Part shown: positions 14,523-21,360 of the stretch, piece by piece
Numbering within the stretch: the stretch's first letter is position 1
Layout: every line of letters begins with the position of its first letter
Origin: Alphaproteobacteria bacterium
GTDB taxonomy: Bacteria > Pseudomonadota > Alphaproteobacteria > UBA828
Direction of reading: 5' to 3'
DNA length: 21,360 bases
Assembly (NCBI GenBank): GCA_022826345.1
Contig: JAJDVB010000198.1
Span: 1-21,360 of the forward strand
Made by a program: the position numbers and the translations under genes
The notes under the pieces: generated by a model
Told to the model about the DNA's origin: nothing
Database searches by the model: none
Seen by the model: only the letters and a program-made list of their open reading frames with translations

Positions 14523-15974
14523 ATGCGCACTCGAATCATTCACCTCATCAATCCTCAGACCAACCAGTTCACGACGCGCCCGATGTACTTCAACCGGGCA
14601 CTTTATTCACCGCTGGCGGGTCTGCTAGCGGTGGCGGCGGTGATTCCGCAGGACCGCTACGAAGTCGTGATGACCGACGAGAACATCGAGGACATCGACT
14701 TCGACTTGAAGGTCGACATGGTCGGCATCTCGGCCATGACCAGCTATATCAAGCGCGGCTACGAGATCGCCGACCGTTATCGCGCGAAAGGCGTGCCCGT
14801 GGTCATCGGTGGCGTGCACGCGAGCTTCATGCCCCAGGAGGCGCTCCAGCACTGCGACGCCGTGGTGATCGGCGAGGCCGAGCTGGTCATGCCCAAGCTC
14901 CTGGACGATCTGGATCGCGGCGAGGTCAAGGGCATCTACCGCGCTGACACGCTGCACCCGATGGTCGACGTGCCCATGCCCCGCTACGACCTGGTGAAGA
15001 AGAACCGCTACGTCAACCGCACCTTCGTCCAGACCTCGCGCGGCTGCCACCAGGGCTGCACCTTCTGCGCCGAGCCGCTGATGAACGGGCTCAAGTTCCG
15101 CTACCGGCCGGTCGACGAGGTGATCCGCGAGATCGAGAACTGCGGACAGCGCACGATCTCCCTCAACGACGCCGATTTCTTCGGCACCGAGGAGCGGCCC
15201 AAGGAGGTGATGCGGGCACTGAGGGGGCGCGGTATCCGCTGGCAGGCCGCCGCCACCAGCAAGCTCGCCCAGAAGGACGAGATGCTGGAGCTCGCAGCCG
15301 AGAGCGGCTGCTACATGCTGAGCATCGGCTTCGAATCGATCTCGCGAGAGACGCTCAAGCGCGTCCACAAGTACGTCAACCGGCCGGAGCAGTTCGCCGC
15401 GCTGGTGGAGAAGATCCACAGCTACGGGATCATGGTCTTCGGGCTCTTCATGTTCGGCTTCGGCGGCGACGACGAAACCGTCTTCGACGAGACGACCAAC
15501 TTCAACATCGACGCCAAGTACGACGCCTGCGCCTACTCGGTGCTGACCCCCTATCCCGGCACGCTCACCTGGTACGAGATGAAGAAGGCCGGGCAGATTG
15601 TCTCCTACGACTGGGACCTCTACGACCAGGGGCACATCGTCTACCGGCCGGAGAAGCTCAGCACCCAGACGCTCCGCGAAGGCCACATGCGGGCCTACCG
15701 GAACTTCTATTCGCTCCCCTCGATCGCCAAGCGCTTCCCGCTCACCGGCTCGCGCAACCGGCTGCATTGGAGCATCTACAACGGCTTCTTCCGCCGGGGC
15801 GAGGTGACGGGACGGGCGATGGAGAAGCCGATCGCGGATGCCACGCCCGAGCCCACGACCATTCCGGTGCCGCCGATCATGCCGCAGAAGCGCGAATGGC
15901 GGGAGATGGTGGCCGAGGGCATCGGCCCGATGCCGGCCCCGCAGACCGAGCGCGAGCTGCGCAGCCAGGCTTAA
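14523..15974 (+). CDS. B12-binding domain radical SAM protein
   Basis: The architecture is that of class B radical SAM enzymes (BchE, HpnP, HpnJ type), which use cobalamin and a [4Fe-4S] cluster to methylate or rearrange unactivated carbons. The 483-residue protein has a cobalamin-binding-like N-terminal domain (about 1-135, with VDMVGISAMTSYIKRGYEIA and VVIGGVHASFMPQEAL) and a radical SAM domain with Cys175, Cys179 and Cys182 in SRGCHQGCTFCAEP, followed by SIGFES and a C-terminal tail with MPQKREWREM. The DxHxxG cobalamin-ligand motif is absent, as in some of these enzymes. A good GGAGG lies 5 bases before the ATG. It precedes a small NTF2-like gene by 27 bases. The product is unknown; no hopanoid, bacteriochlorophyll or antibiotic genes are visible in this window. 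Confidence 0.92.
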   Translation: MRTRIIHLINPQTNQFTTRPMYFNRALYSPLAGLLAVAAVIPQDRYEVVMTDENIEDIDFDLKVDMVGISAMTSYIKRGYEIADRYRAKGVPVVIGGVHASFMPQEALQHCDAVVIGEAELVMPKLLDDLDRGEVKGIYRADTLHPMVDVPMPRYDLVKKNRYVNRTFVQTSRGCHQGCTFCAEPLMNGLKFRYRPVDEVIREIENCGQRTISLNDADFFGTEERPKEVMRALRGRGIRWQAAATSKLAQKDEMLELAAESGCYMLSIGFESISRETLKRVHKYVNRPEQFAALVEKIHSYGIMVFGLFMFGFGGDDETVFDETTNFNIDAKYDACAYSVLTPYPGTLTWYEMKKAGQIVSYDWDLYDQGHIVYRPEKLSTQTLREGHMRAYRNFYSLPSIAKRFPLTGSRNRLHWSIYNGFFRRGEVTGRAMEKPIADATPEPTTIPVPPIMPQKREWREMVAEGIGPMPAPQTERELRSQA

Positions 15975-16001
15975 GCCTGCATACCGCTTGCTCTCTCCGG
16001 G

Positions 16002-16424
16002 TTGGACACTGAAGTCCCGAGCGTTGGCCCGCTCGGCCGCCTGATCCGCGCCTTCTACGATGCCCGGCGGCAGGCTCGCCTGAGCGGCGACCTCAGCCTG
16101 CTCACCCCGTTCCTTGCCGTCGACATACGCTGGAGCGAGCCCGACGTGGGCGACCATATGGGGTTTCTCGAAGGGCCGGGGGCGGTCATCGACATGATCG
16201 GGCGGGCGCTCGAGGCCACGGATGGCAGCTTCGAGCTCGCTGTCTCCCGCACCATCGAAACCGGCAGCCATGTGGCGGCGCTGATCGTATGGTCGGCGAC
16301 GAGAAACGGGCGGCAGATCGAGGGGCGGGAGATGGCCGTCTACGAGGTGCAGAATGGCCGTATCGCAGCGGCGTGGTTCTACCCGGAAAACATCGCTGAC
16401 GATCGAGCATTCTGGGGCGAATAG
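16002..16424 (+). CDS. NTF2-like / SnoaL-like protein
   Basis: The 140-residue product shows the alpha+beta NTF2-like pattern: an opening helix (about 13-28, RLIRAFYDARRQ), TPFLAVDIRWSEPDVGDHMG (35-54), a central strand set (SHVAALIVWSATRNGR) and EMAVYEVQNGRIAAAWFYPENI. Such proteins may be isomerases, cyclases, dehydratases or binding proteins. The only start in the upstream part is TTG at 16002 without a ribosome site, so the N-terminus is uncertain. It lies 27 bases after the radical SAM gene and is probably in the same unit. I cannot predict its reaction. Confidence 0.75.
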   Translation: MDTEVPSVGPLGRLIRAFYDARRQARLSGDLSLLTPFLAVDIRWSEPDVGDHMGFLEGPGAVIDMIGRALEATDGSFELAVSRTIETGSHVAALIVWSATRNGRQIEGREMAVYEVQNGRIAAAWFYPENIADDRAFWGE

Positions 16425-16509
16425 CGTCGTCCCTGGGTCGCAATTTTCACCACTGTCGTGGTCTGCGCCGCCGGTCCCTGACGGTGCACAGCGGCCTAAC
16501 TCTCCTGTC

Positions 16510-16538
16510 CCTAAAGACAATCGTGATTGTCCTTTAGG
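16510..16538. promoter_or_regulatory. Inverted repeat, candidate operator of the ABC operon
   Basis: CCTAAAGACAATC (16510-16522) is matched by GATTGTCCTTTAGG (16525-16538) with one extra C in the right arm. The core ACAATC-GT-GATTGT is perfect. A weaker related motif, GAACGATCGATTGC (16547-16560), lies with its centre about 30 bases downstream, close to three helical turns. Both sit just upstream of or inside the promoter at 16557-16586. It may bind a dimeric regulator, or form an RNA stem ending the upstream unit. No regulator gene is adjacent. Confidence 0.55.
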
Positions 16539-16556
16539 CCAATAGGGAACGATCGA

Positions 16557-16586
16557 TTGCCACGGGCCGGCCGGGCTGACTATGAT
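16557..16586 (+). promoter_or_regulatory. Sigma70-type promoter of the ABC transporter operon
   Basis: TTGCCA (16557-16562) and TATGAT (16581-16586) are 18 bases apart; each matches five of six consensus positions. Transcription would start near 16593, well before the binding-protein ATG at 16675, giving a leader of about 80 bases. The in-frame ATG at 16582 lies inside the -10 box and cannot be the start. Confidence 0.65.
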
Positions 16587-16674
16587 CGCTGCCTGGAGGA
16601 GTTCGCCGTCCCGGCGGATTCCCGCAATGAGCATTGCGCCGATGAATGAGCGCGATGCAACAGGGAGCAGTCCA

Positions 16675-17676
16675 ATGTCTAGATTGTCGATGTCACTGGC
16701 GGCGGCACTCATGGTTGCCGGCGCCCTTGTCCTTGCGCGCGGGGCCGACGCGGCCTGCGGCAAGGTGACCATCGCCGAGATGACCTGGGCCTCGGCGGGT
16801 GTCGCGGCTCATGTCGAGGACATCATCCTCAAGGAAGGCTACGGCTGCGATACCGAGATCGTGCCCGGCGACACGGTGCCCACCGTCACCTCCATGACGG
16901 AGAAGGGCGAGCCGGACATCGCGCCCGAGGTCTGGATCAACTCGGCGCGCGAGATCGTGGGCAAAGCGGTGGACGAAGGCCGTCTCGTGATCGCCGGCGA
17001 GATCCTTTCCGATGGCGGCGAGGAAGGCTGGTGGGTTCCTGACTACGTGGTGGAGCAGAATCCGGAGCTCACCACCCTGCAGGAGGTCATCAAGCGGCCC
17101 GACCTCTTCCCCGACAAGGAGGAGCCGGGCAAGGGCCGCTTCTACGGCTGCCCGCCAGGCTGGGCCTGCGAGTACGTCAACTCCAATCTTTTCAAGGCCT
17201 ACGGGCTCGACGACGCAGGCTTCACGCTCTTCAATCCCGGCTCGGGCGAGGGGCTGGCAGGCGCCATCGCCAGCGCCTATGAACGCGGCAACCCGATCTT
17301 CGCCTACTACTGGGCACCGACCGCGCTGCTCGGCAACTATCCGATGGTGAAGCTGGGCGGGATGGTGCACGACCCCGAGACGTGGCCCTGCATCATCGAC
17401 AAGGATTGCGCCGACCCGCAGCCAAACATGTACGCGAAGTCGGTGGTGCTCACGGTGGTGACCTCGAGCTTCGCCGAGAGCGCGCCCGATGCCTTCGGGT
17501 TCGTCTCCAGCGTCTCCTGGCCGAACAACCTGGTGAACAGCGTCCTGGCGTGGAAGGACTCGAATCAGGCGACCACGCGGGAAGCGGCGGAGTACTTCCT
17601 CAAGAACCATGAGGACGTGTGGACTGCCTGGGTGTCCGAAGACGTGGCGGCCAAGGTGAAGGCGGCGATGATGTAG
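16675..17676 (+). CDS. proX: Glycine betaine/quaternary-amine ABC transporter, substrate-binding protein
   Basis: This is a periplasmic binding protein of the OpuAC/ProX class that brings glycine betaine, choline or related osmolytes to a permease. The 333-residue precursor starts MSRLSMSLAAALMVAGALVL with a signal peptide ending at ADA|AC (cleavage after about residue 27; no lipobox). The mature part has VTIAEMTWASAGVAAHVEDIILKEGYG, EVWINSAREIVGKAV, GWWVPDYVV and YYWAPTALLG, which are typical, and several Trp/Tyr suited to a cationic-amine cage. Cys residues in FYGCPPGWACEYVNS and PCIIDKDC may form disulfides. I chose the ATG at 16675, because GGGAG lies 7 bases before it and the signal peptide begins there. 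It is first in a unit with permease and ATPase genes. Confidence 0.93.
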   Translation: MSRLSMSLAAALMVAGALVLARGADAACGKVTIAEMTWASAGVAAHVEDIILKEGYGCDTEIVPGDTVPTVTSMTEKGEPDIAPEVWINSAREIVGKAVDEGRLVIAGEILSDGGEEGWWVPDYVVEQNPELTTLQEVIKRPDLFPDKEEPGKGRFYGCPPGWACEYVNSNLFKAYGLDDAGFTLFNPGSGEGLAGAIASAYERGNPIFAYYWAPTALLGNYPMVKLGGMVHDPETWPCIIDKDCADPQPNMYAKSVVLTVVTSSFAESAPDAFGFVSSVSWPNNLVNSVLAWKDSNQATTREAAEYFLKNHEDVWTAWVSEDVAAKVKAAMM

Positions 17677-17733
17677 CCCGCTTCCAGCGGGTCAGATACC
17701 GACCGGAAGAGTCCGCGCCGGCCCGCTCTCCCG

Positions 17734-17771
17734 CCCCGTCCCGGCGAACCGGATGGAACGCCGGGACGGGG
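17734..17771 (+). promoter_or_regulatory. Strong stem-loop between binding-protein and permease genes
   Basis: CCCCGTCCCGGCG (17734-17746) and CGCCGGGACGGGG (17759-17771) form a perfect 13-bp GC-rich inverted repeat with a 12-base loop. It sits in the 163-base gap between the binding-protein and permease genes. No T-tract follows. In similar operons such structures protect or partly end the upstream message, so the binding protein is made in excess. Confidence 0.75.
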
Positions 17772-17839
17772 AGCCGCGCCGGCGCGGCCCGGGTGGGAGC
17801 GGCATGTCCTCGGGGGAGCAGAACCGGGGAGCCTGAGCC

Positions 17840-18721
17840 GTGACTGACTGGGTCCTGAATTTTCCCACTCTAGACATTGCCACGCTGCGCGCCGTCCATA
17901 AGTCGATCGACGCAGCGTACAAGACCTTCTCGCGCAACTACGGCGATGCCATCGAAAGCGCCTTCGACCCGCTTCTCTGGCTCCTGATCAGGTTCGAGTG
18001 GATCCTGCTCAACGCCCCCTGGTGGGTGATCGTGCTCGCGATTGCAGGTATCTGCTACGCCGCGAGCCGGCGCGTGCGGCTGAGCCTCGGCGTCATCGTC
18101 GCCTTCCTCGTCATCGGTGTCCTCGGCATGTGGGAGGACACGATGCGCACGCTCGCCATCATCTTCGTCGCCACCCTCATCGCCATCGCCATCGGCATTC
18201 CCCTCGGCATCGCCATGTCGCGCTCCAACCGCATGCAGGCGTTCATGACGCCGATCCTCGACGTGATGCAGACGATGCCGATCTTCGTCTACCTGATTCC
18301 CGTGGTGATGCTGTTCGGCCTTGGCAAGATACCGGGGCTAATCGCGGTGGTGATCTACGCCGTGCCGCCGGTGATCCGGTTGACCAACCTCGGCATCCGC
18401 CTGGTGGACCAGGAGGTGCTCGAGGCGGCGGACGCCTTCGGCGCCGGCACCTGGCGCAGGCTCTTCGGCGTGCAGTTGCCGCTGGCGCTGCCCAACATCA
18501 TGGCTGGCGTAAACCAGACCATCATGATGGCGCTCTCGATGGTGGTGATCGCCTCGATGATCGGCGTGAAGGGCCTCGGAATGCCCGTGCTCCAGGCGGT
18601 CACCAACCAGTACTTCGCCCTCGGCCTCTTCAACGGGGCGGCGGTGGTAGGGCTCGCGATCGTGTTTGATCGGGTGACCCAGAGCTACGGCCGGCGCATC
18701 CAGGCGCAGCGGCAGTCATGA
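17840..18721 (+). CDS. proW: Glycine betaine/quaternary-amine ABC transporter, permease
   Basis: This is the membrane subunit of the importer. The 293-residue protein has an amphipathic N-terminal part, segments near 60-75, 81-97, 103-126, 144-160 and 167-183, and the EAA loop EAADAFGAGTWRRLFGVQLPLALPN that contacts the ATPase, then C-terminal helices (VVIASMIGVKGLGMPVL). The motif TLIAIAIGIPLGIAMSRS is typical of ProW/OpuAB. It starts with GTG after GGGGAG (8-base gap). Its TGA overlaps the ATG of the ATPase gene (ATGA), so translation is coupled. Family assignment is firm; the exact osmolyte is not. Confidence 0.94.
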   Translation: MTDWVLNFPTLDIATLRAVHKSIDAAYKTFSRNYGDAIESAFDPLLWLLIRFEWILLNAPWWVIVLAIAGICYAASRRVRLSLGVIVAFLVIGVLGMWEDTMRTLAIIFVATLIAIAIGIPLGIAMSRSNRMQAFMTPILDVMQTMPIFVYLIPVVMLFGLGKIPGLIAVVIYAVPPVIRLTNLGIRLVDQEVLEAADAFGAGTWRRLFGVQLPLALPNIMAGVNQTIMMALSMVVIASMIGVKGLGMPVLQAVTNQYFALGLFNGAAVVGLAIVFDRVTQSYGRRIQAQRQS

Positions 18722-19800
18722 CCGCGCAGGGCCAGGCGGGCATCCACGTCGGACGCCTCTACAAGGTGTTCGGCGCCGACCCGGCGTCCGTGATGCCGCT
18801 GGTGCACGAAGGCATCGGCAAGCAGGAGCTGCTGGAAGATCACGGTCACGTGCTCGGGCTGCGCGATATCAATCTGGACGTGTCCCCGCGCAGCATCCAG
18901 GTCGTCATGGGCCTCAGCGGCTCCGGCAAGTCCACCCTCGTCCGCCATATCAACCGTCTCATCGACCCGACCGAAGGCGAAGTCCGCGTGGACGGGGAGG
19001 ATATGCTCGCGCTCGACGCCGCAGCGCTGAAGCAACTCCGGCGCTACAAGATCAGCATGGTGTTCCAGCGCTTTGCGCTCTTCCCGCACCGGACCGTGAT
19101 GGACAACATCAGTTACGGCCTGGCGCTTCAGCGCCTTGCCAAGCGCGAACGCGCCGACCGCGCGGCGCGGTGGATCGAGAGGGTCGGCCTGCAGGGCTAC
19201 GAGAACTCCTATCCGCATCACCTCTCCGGCGGCATGCAGCAGCGCGTCGGCCTCGCCCGCGCGCTCGCGACCGATGCAGACATCCTGCTGATGGACGAGG
19301 CCTTCAGTGCGCTCGATCCGTTGATCCGCTCGGACATGCGGGTGCTGCTTCTGGACCTGCAGCACGAGTTGCACAAGACCATCGTGTTCGTCACCCACGA
19401 CCTCGAGGAAGCCATCGAGATCGGCGACCGCATCGCGATCCTGCGCGACGGCGAGGTCGTCCAGAACGGCGATTCACAGGACATCGTGCTGCGCCCGGCG
19501 GACTCCTACATCGCCGACTTCACGAAGAGCATCAATCGCGGCCGCGTCATTCGCGTGGGCTCCATCATGGAGCCGCTCAGGCCCGACCTGTCGGGGCCAG
19601 ACTGCGCTCACGACCTGACGGTGGAGGAGGCGCTGCCGCTCGCGGTCGCATCGCCGGACGGCGAGGCCCGCGTCCTGAACGGCGAAGGCGAGCCGGTCGG
19701 CACCATATCGCTCGGTACCCTGGTCCACGCCCTCGGCAACGAGCGGGAGCGCGACCGGGCGGCGGCGGGGAGCGCCGGGCAGGGAGCCGACGCCGGCTGA
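18718..19800 (+). CDS. proV: Glycine betaine/quaternary-amine ABC transporter, ATPase
   Basis: This is the cytoplasmic ATPase of the importer. The 360-residue protein has Walker A GLSGSGKST (65-73), Q-loop Gln117, the signature LSGGMQQRVGLARAL (169-183), Walker B ILLMDEAFSALDP (189-201) and His227 in FVTHD. A CBS-like region follows from about 255 (RVIRVGSIMEPLRP..., GEPVGTISLGTLVHAL), shorter than the two CBS domains of E. coli ProV (400 residues), so ionic-strength sensing may be reduced. An N-terminal helix with EGIGKQELLEDHGHVLGLRD is typical of ProV/OpuAA. The start ATG is in the ATGA overlap with the permease gene. The gene ends 3 bases before the convergent HyuB-like gene. Confidence 0.95.
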   Translation: MTAQGQAGIHVGRLYKVFGADPASVMPLVHEGIGKQELLEDHGHVLGLRDINLDVSPRSIQVVMGLSGSGKSTLVRHINRLIDPTEGEVRVDGEDMLALDAAALKQLRRYKISMVFQRFALFPHRTVMDNISYGLALQRLAKRERADRAARWIERVGLQGYENSYPHHLSGGMQQRVGLARALATDADILLMDEAFSALDPLIRSDMRVLLLDLQHELHKTIVFVTHDLEEAIEIGDRIAILRDGEVVQNGDSQDIVLRPADSYIADFTKSINRGRVIRVGSIMEPLRPDLSGPDCAHDLTVEEALPLAVASPDGEARVLNGEGEPVGTISLGTLVHALGNERERDRAAAGSAGQGADAG

Positions 19801-19803
19801 CGT

Positions 19804-21360
19804 CTATTCCGCCGCGGCGGCTTCCTTCACCTCCTCGGCGAAGCTTGCGTCGCGACCGTAGGCCGAGAGCCCTTCGGCGCTGACGAAGCCGTCTTCCAGG
19901 TCGGCGCGGAGTGCTGCGTCCGCCCGCTCGTGGGGGTCGCCGTAGCCGCCACCGCCCGGCACGCGGACCAGGATCTGGTCGCCCCGGTGCAGCCGGATGT
20001 TGACGAACTTGGTCGGGCTCACGGTGCCGTAGACCTCCTTGAAGGTGCGGAACTCCTCGTCCTCGACCCGCTTGACGAAGAAGCCCGTGGGCGCGCCGGC
20101 CTCCCCCTTCATCAAACCATAGGGCCCCTCGGTGATGCGGTCGGTGAGCGCGCTCACGCTGATCGCGTCCGCGATCACTTCGAACTGGCGCCAGCAGCCG
20201 AGCCCGCCCCGCCACTTGCCGGCGCCCCCTGAATCGGGGCGGATCTCGTACTTCATCACGCGGAGCGGGAAACGGGTCTCGAACACCTCGATGGGCGTCG
20301 CCCGGATGGTGCTCGCATGCGCGCAGCAGAGCGCGGTGTTGCCGTCCTTGCCGAGCCGGCCGCCCCAGCCGCCGCCCTCCAGCTGGTAGTGGGTCCAGTA
20401 TTCGTCCGTATCCGGATGGATGCCGCCCAAGAGCAGGTTGCACGCGGTCCCGCCCTCGGCGGCGCTCACCATCTCCGGCACGGCCTTGGACAGCGCGTGC
20501 TGCACCGCCGCGATAATGCGGGGCTGGCCCTCGGTGTTGCCGGCGACGCTCGGCGCGGGGAAGACCGGGTTCGCCACCGTCCCAGGCGGCGCCACCACGC
20601 GGAGGGGCTTGAAACAGCCGCTGTTGAGCGGCACGTCGCGGGCGCAGAGGGTCTGCAGCACTGCGGTGCAGCCGGCGGCGGCGGTCGCCACGTAGGTGAC
20701 GTTAATCGGCCCCCGCGCCTGCTCGTCCGATTCCGAGAGGTCGACCACGATCTCTTCCTCCCTGATGTGCACCGTGGGGCGGAAGTAGAAGCGATTGGTG
20801 CTGACCCCGTCGTCCTCGAAATAATCCTCGGCCTTGTAGATGCCGTTGGGGAGCTTGCGGATCTCGTTCCGCATCCAGTGCTCAGCGTGGTCGACGAGCG
20901 CGTCGCAGATCTTCTCGAAGGTCTCGACGCCGAGCCGCTTCACCAGTGCGCCGAGGCGCTGCTCGGCGGTGTTGAGCGAGCCGATCATGGCGTGGAAGTC
21001 GCCCCAGGTGGTGTTGGGGGTGCGGTGATTGGCGAGCGCGATGCGCCAGACATCCTTCACGTACTCGCCGCGCGAGAGCAGCTTTACCGGCGGCAGCCGG
21101 AGCCCCTCCTGAAACACCTCGGTGGCGGTGCTGGCGAAGGAGCCCACCGCCATGCCGCCGATCTCGGCGATATGGGCGATGTTGGCGGCGTAGCCGATCA
21201 GCGTGCCGTCGACGAAGACCGGCTTCATCAGCAGGTGCTCCGGCATGTGGCACTGGCCGCGGTAGGGATCGTTGTGGACGATCACGTCGCCGGGCTCGAT
21301 CGGCTCCTCCATCTCCTTCACGCAGAGCGGCACCGTGTGCAGGCCGGCGCAGATGATCGC
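19804..21360 (-). CDS. hyuB: Hydantoinase B/oxoprolinase-family protein, partial (5' end beyond window)
   Basis: The HyuB family includes N-methylhydantoinase B, 5-oxoprolinase C-terminal halves and acetone/acetophenone carboxylase subunits, ATP-dependent enzymes usually paired with a HyuA protein. The 518 residues seen start mid-gene (AIICAGLHTVPLCVKEME) and contain GDVIVHNDPYRGQCHMPEHLL, ESDEQARGPINVTYVATAAAG, the SVAGNTEGQPRI segment, and the C-terminal RVPGGGGYGDPHER typical of the family. Roughly 50-60 N-terminal residues are missing beyond the right edge. The GTG at 21333 is only the first possible start inside the window, not the true start. The stop TAG lies 3 bases from the convergent transporter ATPase gene. 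The substrate is undetermined. I expect a HyuA-like gene upstream (outside). Confidence 0.92.
   Translation of the reverse strand, partial: AIICAGLHTVPLCVKEMEEPIEPGDVIVHNDPYRGQCHMPEHLLMKPVFVDGTLIGYAANIAHIAEIGGMAVGSFASTATEVFQEGLRLPPVKLLSRGEYVKDVWRIALANHRTPNTTWGDFHAMIGSLNTAEQRLGALVKRLGVETFEKICDALVDHAEHWMRNEIRKLPNGIYKAEDYFEDDGVSTNRFYFRPTVHIREEEIVVDLSESDEQARGPINVTYVATAAAGCTAVLQTLCARDVPLNSGCFKPLRVVAPPGTVANPVFPAPSVAGNTEGQPRIIAAVQHALSKAVPEMVSAAEGGTACNLLLGGIHPDTDEYWTHYQLEGGGWGGRLGKDGNTALCCAHASTIRATPIEVFETRFPLRVMKYEIRPDSGGAGKWRGGLGCWRQFEVIADAISVSALTDRITEGPYGLMKGEAGAPTGFFVKRVEDEEFRTFKEVYGTVSPTKFVNIRLHRGDQILVRVPGGGGYGDPHERADAALRADLEDGFVSAEGLSAYGRDASFAEEVKEAAAAE

Noticed and set aside
14625..16772. A 715-codon minus-strand open frame opposite the radical SAM and NTF2-like genes
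   Set aside because: It is a GC-skew shadow: composition is Arg/His/Gly/Val repetitive, no domain is recognisable, and the opposite strand carries well-conserved genes.

Overview
The window reads as a chromosomal segment of a GC-rich alphaproteobacterium. I infer a Rhodospirillales-like lineage from the WHGTT propeptide form of HslV, the form of the L28 protein, and the many type III CoA-transferases. I cannot name a genus. Coding density is high, most genes are complete, and I see no rRNA, tRNA, CRISPR array, transposase or phage gene.

Layout. 1-2471 is housekeeping: the end-truncated protease gene hslV (minus strand), ribosomal protein gene rpmB (plus strand), then a two-gene unit of a VUT/YhhQ-type queuosine-precursor transporter and upp. 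2578-4722 (minus) is a two-gene unit of a type III CoA-transferase followed by an HMG-CoA lyase (mvaB-like). 4953-7159 is a convergent pair of surface-glycan genes, a KpsS/KpsC-like capsule protein and a family-2-like glycosyltransferase. Its base composition looks less GC-rich than its flanks and some start codons are weak, so it resembles an inserted patch. 7476-8444 is a Gfo/Idh/MocA oxidoreductase. 8649-12127 (minus) is a tight unit of acyl-CoA ligase, PH-domain membrane protein and a second type III CoA-transferase. 12444-13586 (minus) is a GT4 glycosyltransferase, divergent from an RraA-family gene at 13681. 14523-16424 pairs a B12-binding/radical SAM protein with a small NTF2-like protein. 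16675-19800 is a glycine-betaine/quaternary-amine ABC importer (binding protein, permease, ATPase). 19804-21360 (minus) is a hydantoinase B/oxoprolinase-type gene that leaves the window at its 5' end.

How the parts work together. The ABC operon looks osmotic or nutritional (betaine/choline class): a candidate operator and a good sigma70-like promoter lie in front, a strong stem-loop sits between the binding-protein and permease genes, and permease and ATPase overlap by 4 bases. The CoA-transferase/HMG-CoA lyase pair suggests that a free hydroxy-dicarboxylic acid is activated by CoA exchange and then cleaved. The ligase/PH/CoA-transferase unit suggests uptake or activation of another organic acid.

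Non-coding structure worth attention: a family of intergenic repeats (976-998, 1044-1160, 8474-8605, 12214-12390), each copy just downstream of a stop codon and in the same orientation as that gene, with conserved hairpins; a candidate heat-shock (RpoH) promoter for hslV; and promoters that imply nearly leaderless mRNAs. I did not find a clearly new multi-gene system. The best candidates for undescribed biology are the repeat family, the radical SAM/NTF2 pair and the PH-domain protein inside a CoA-activation operon.
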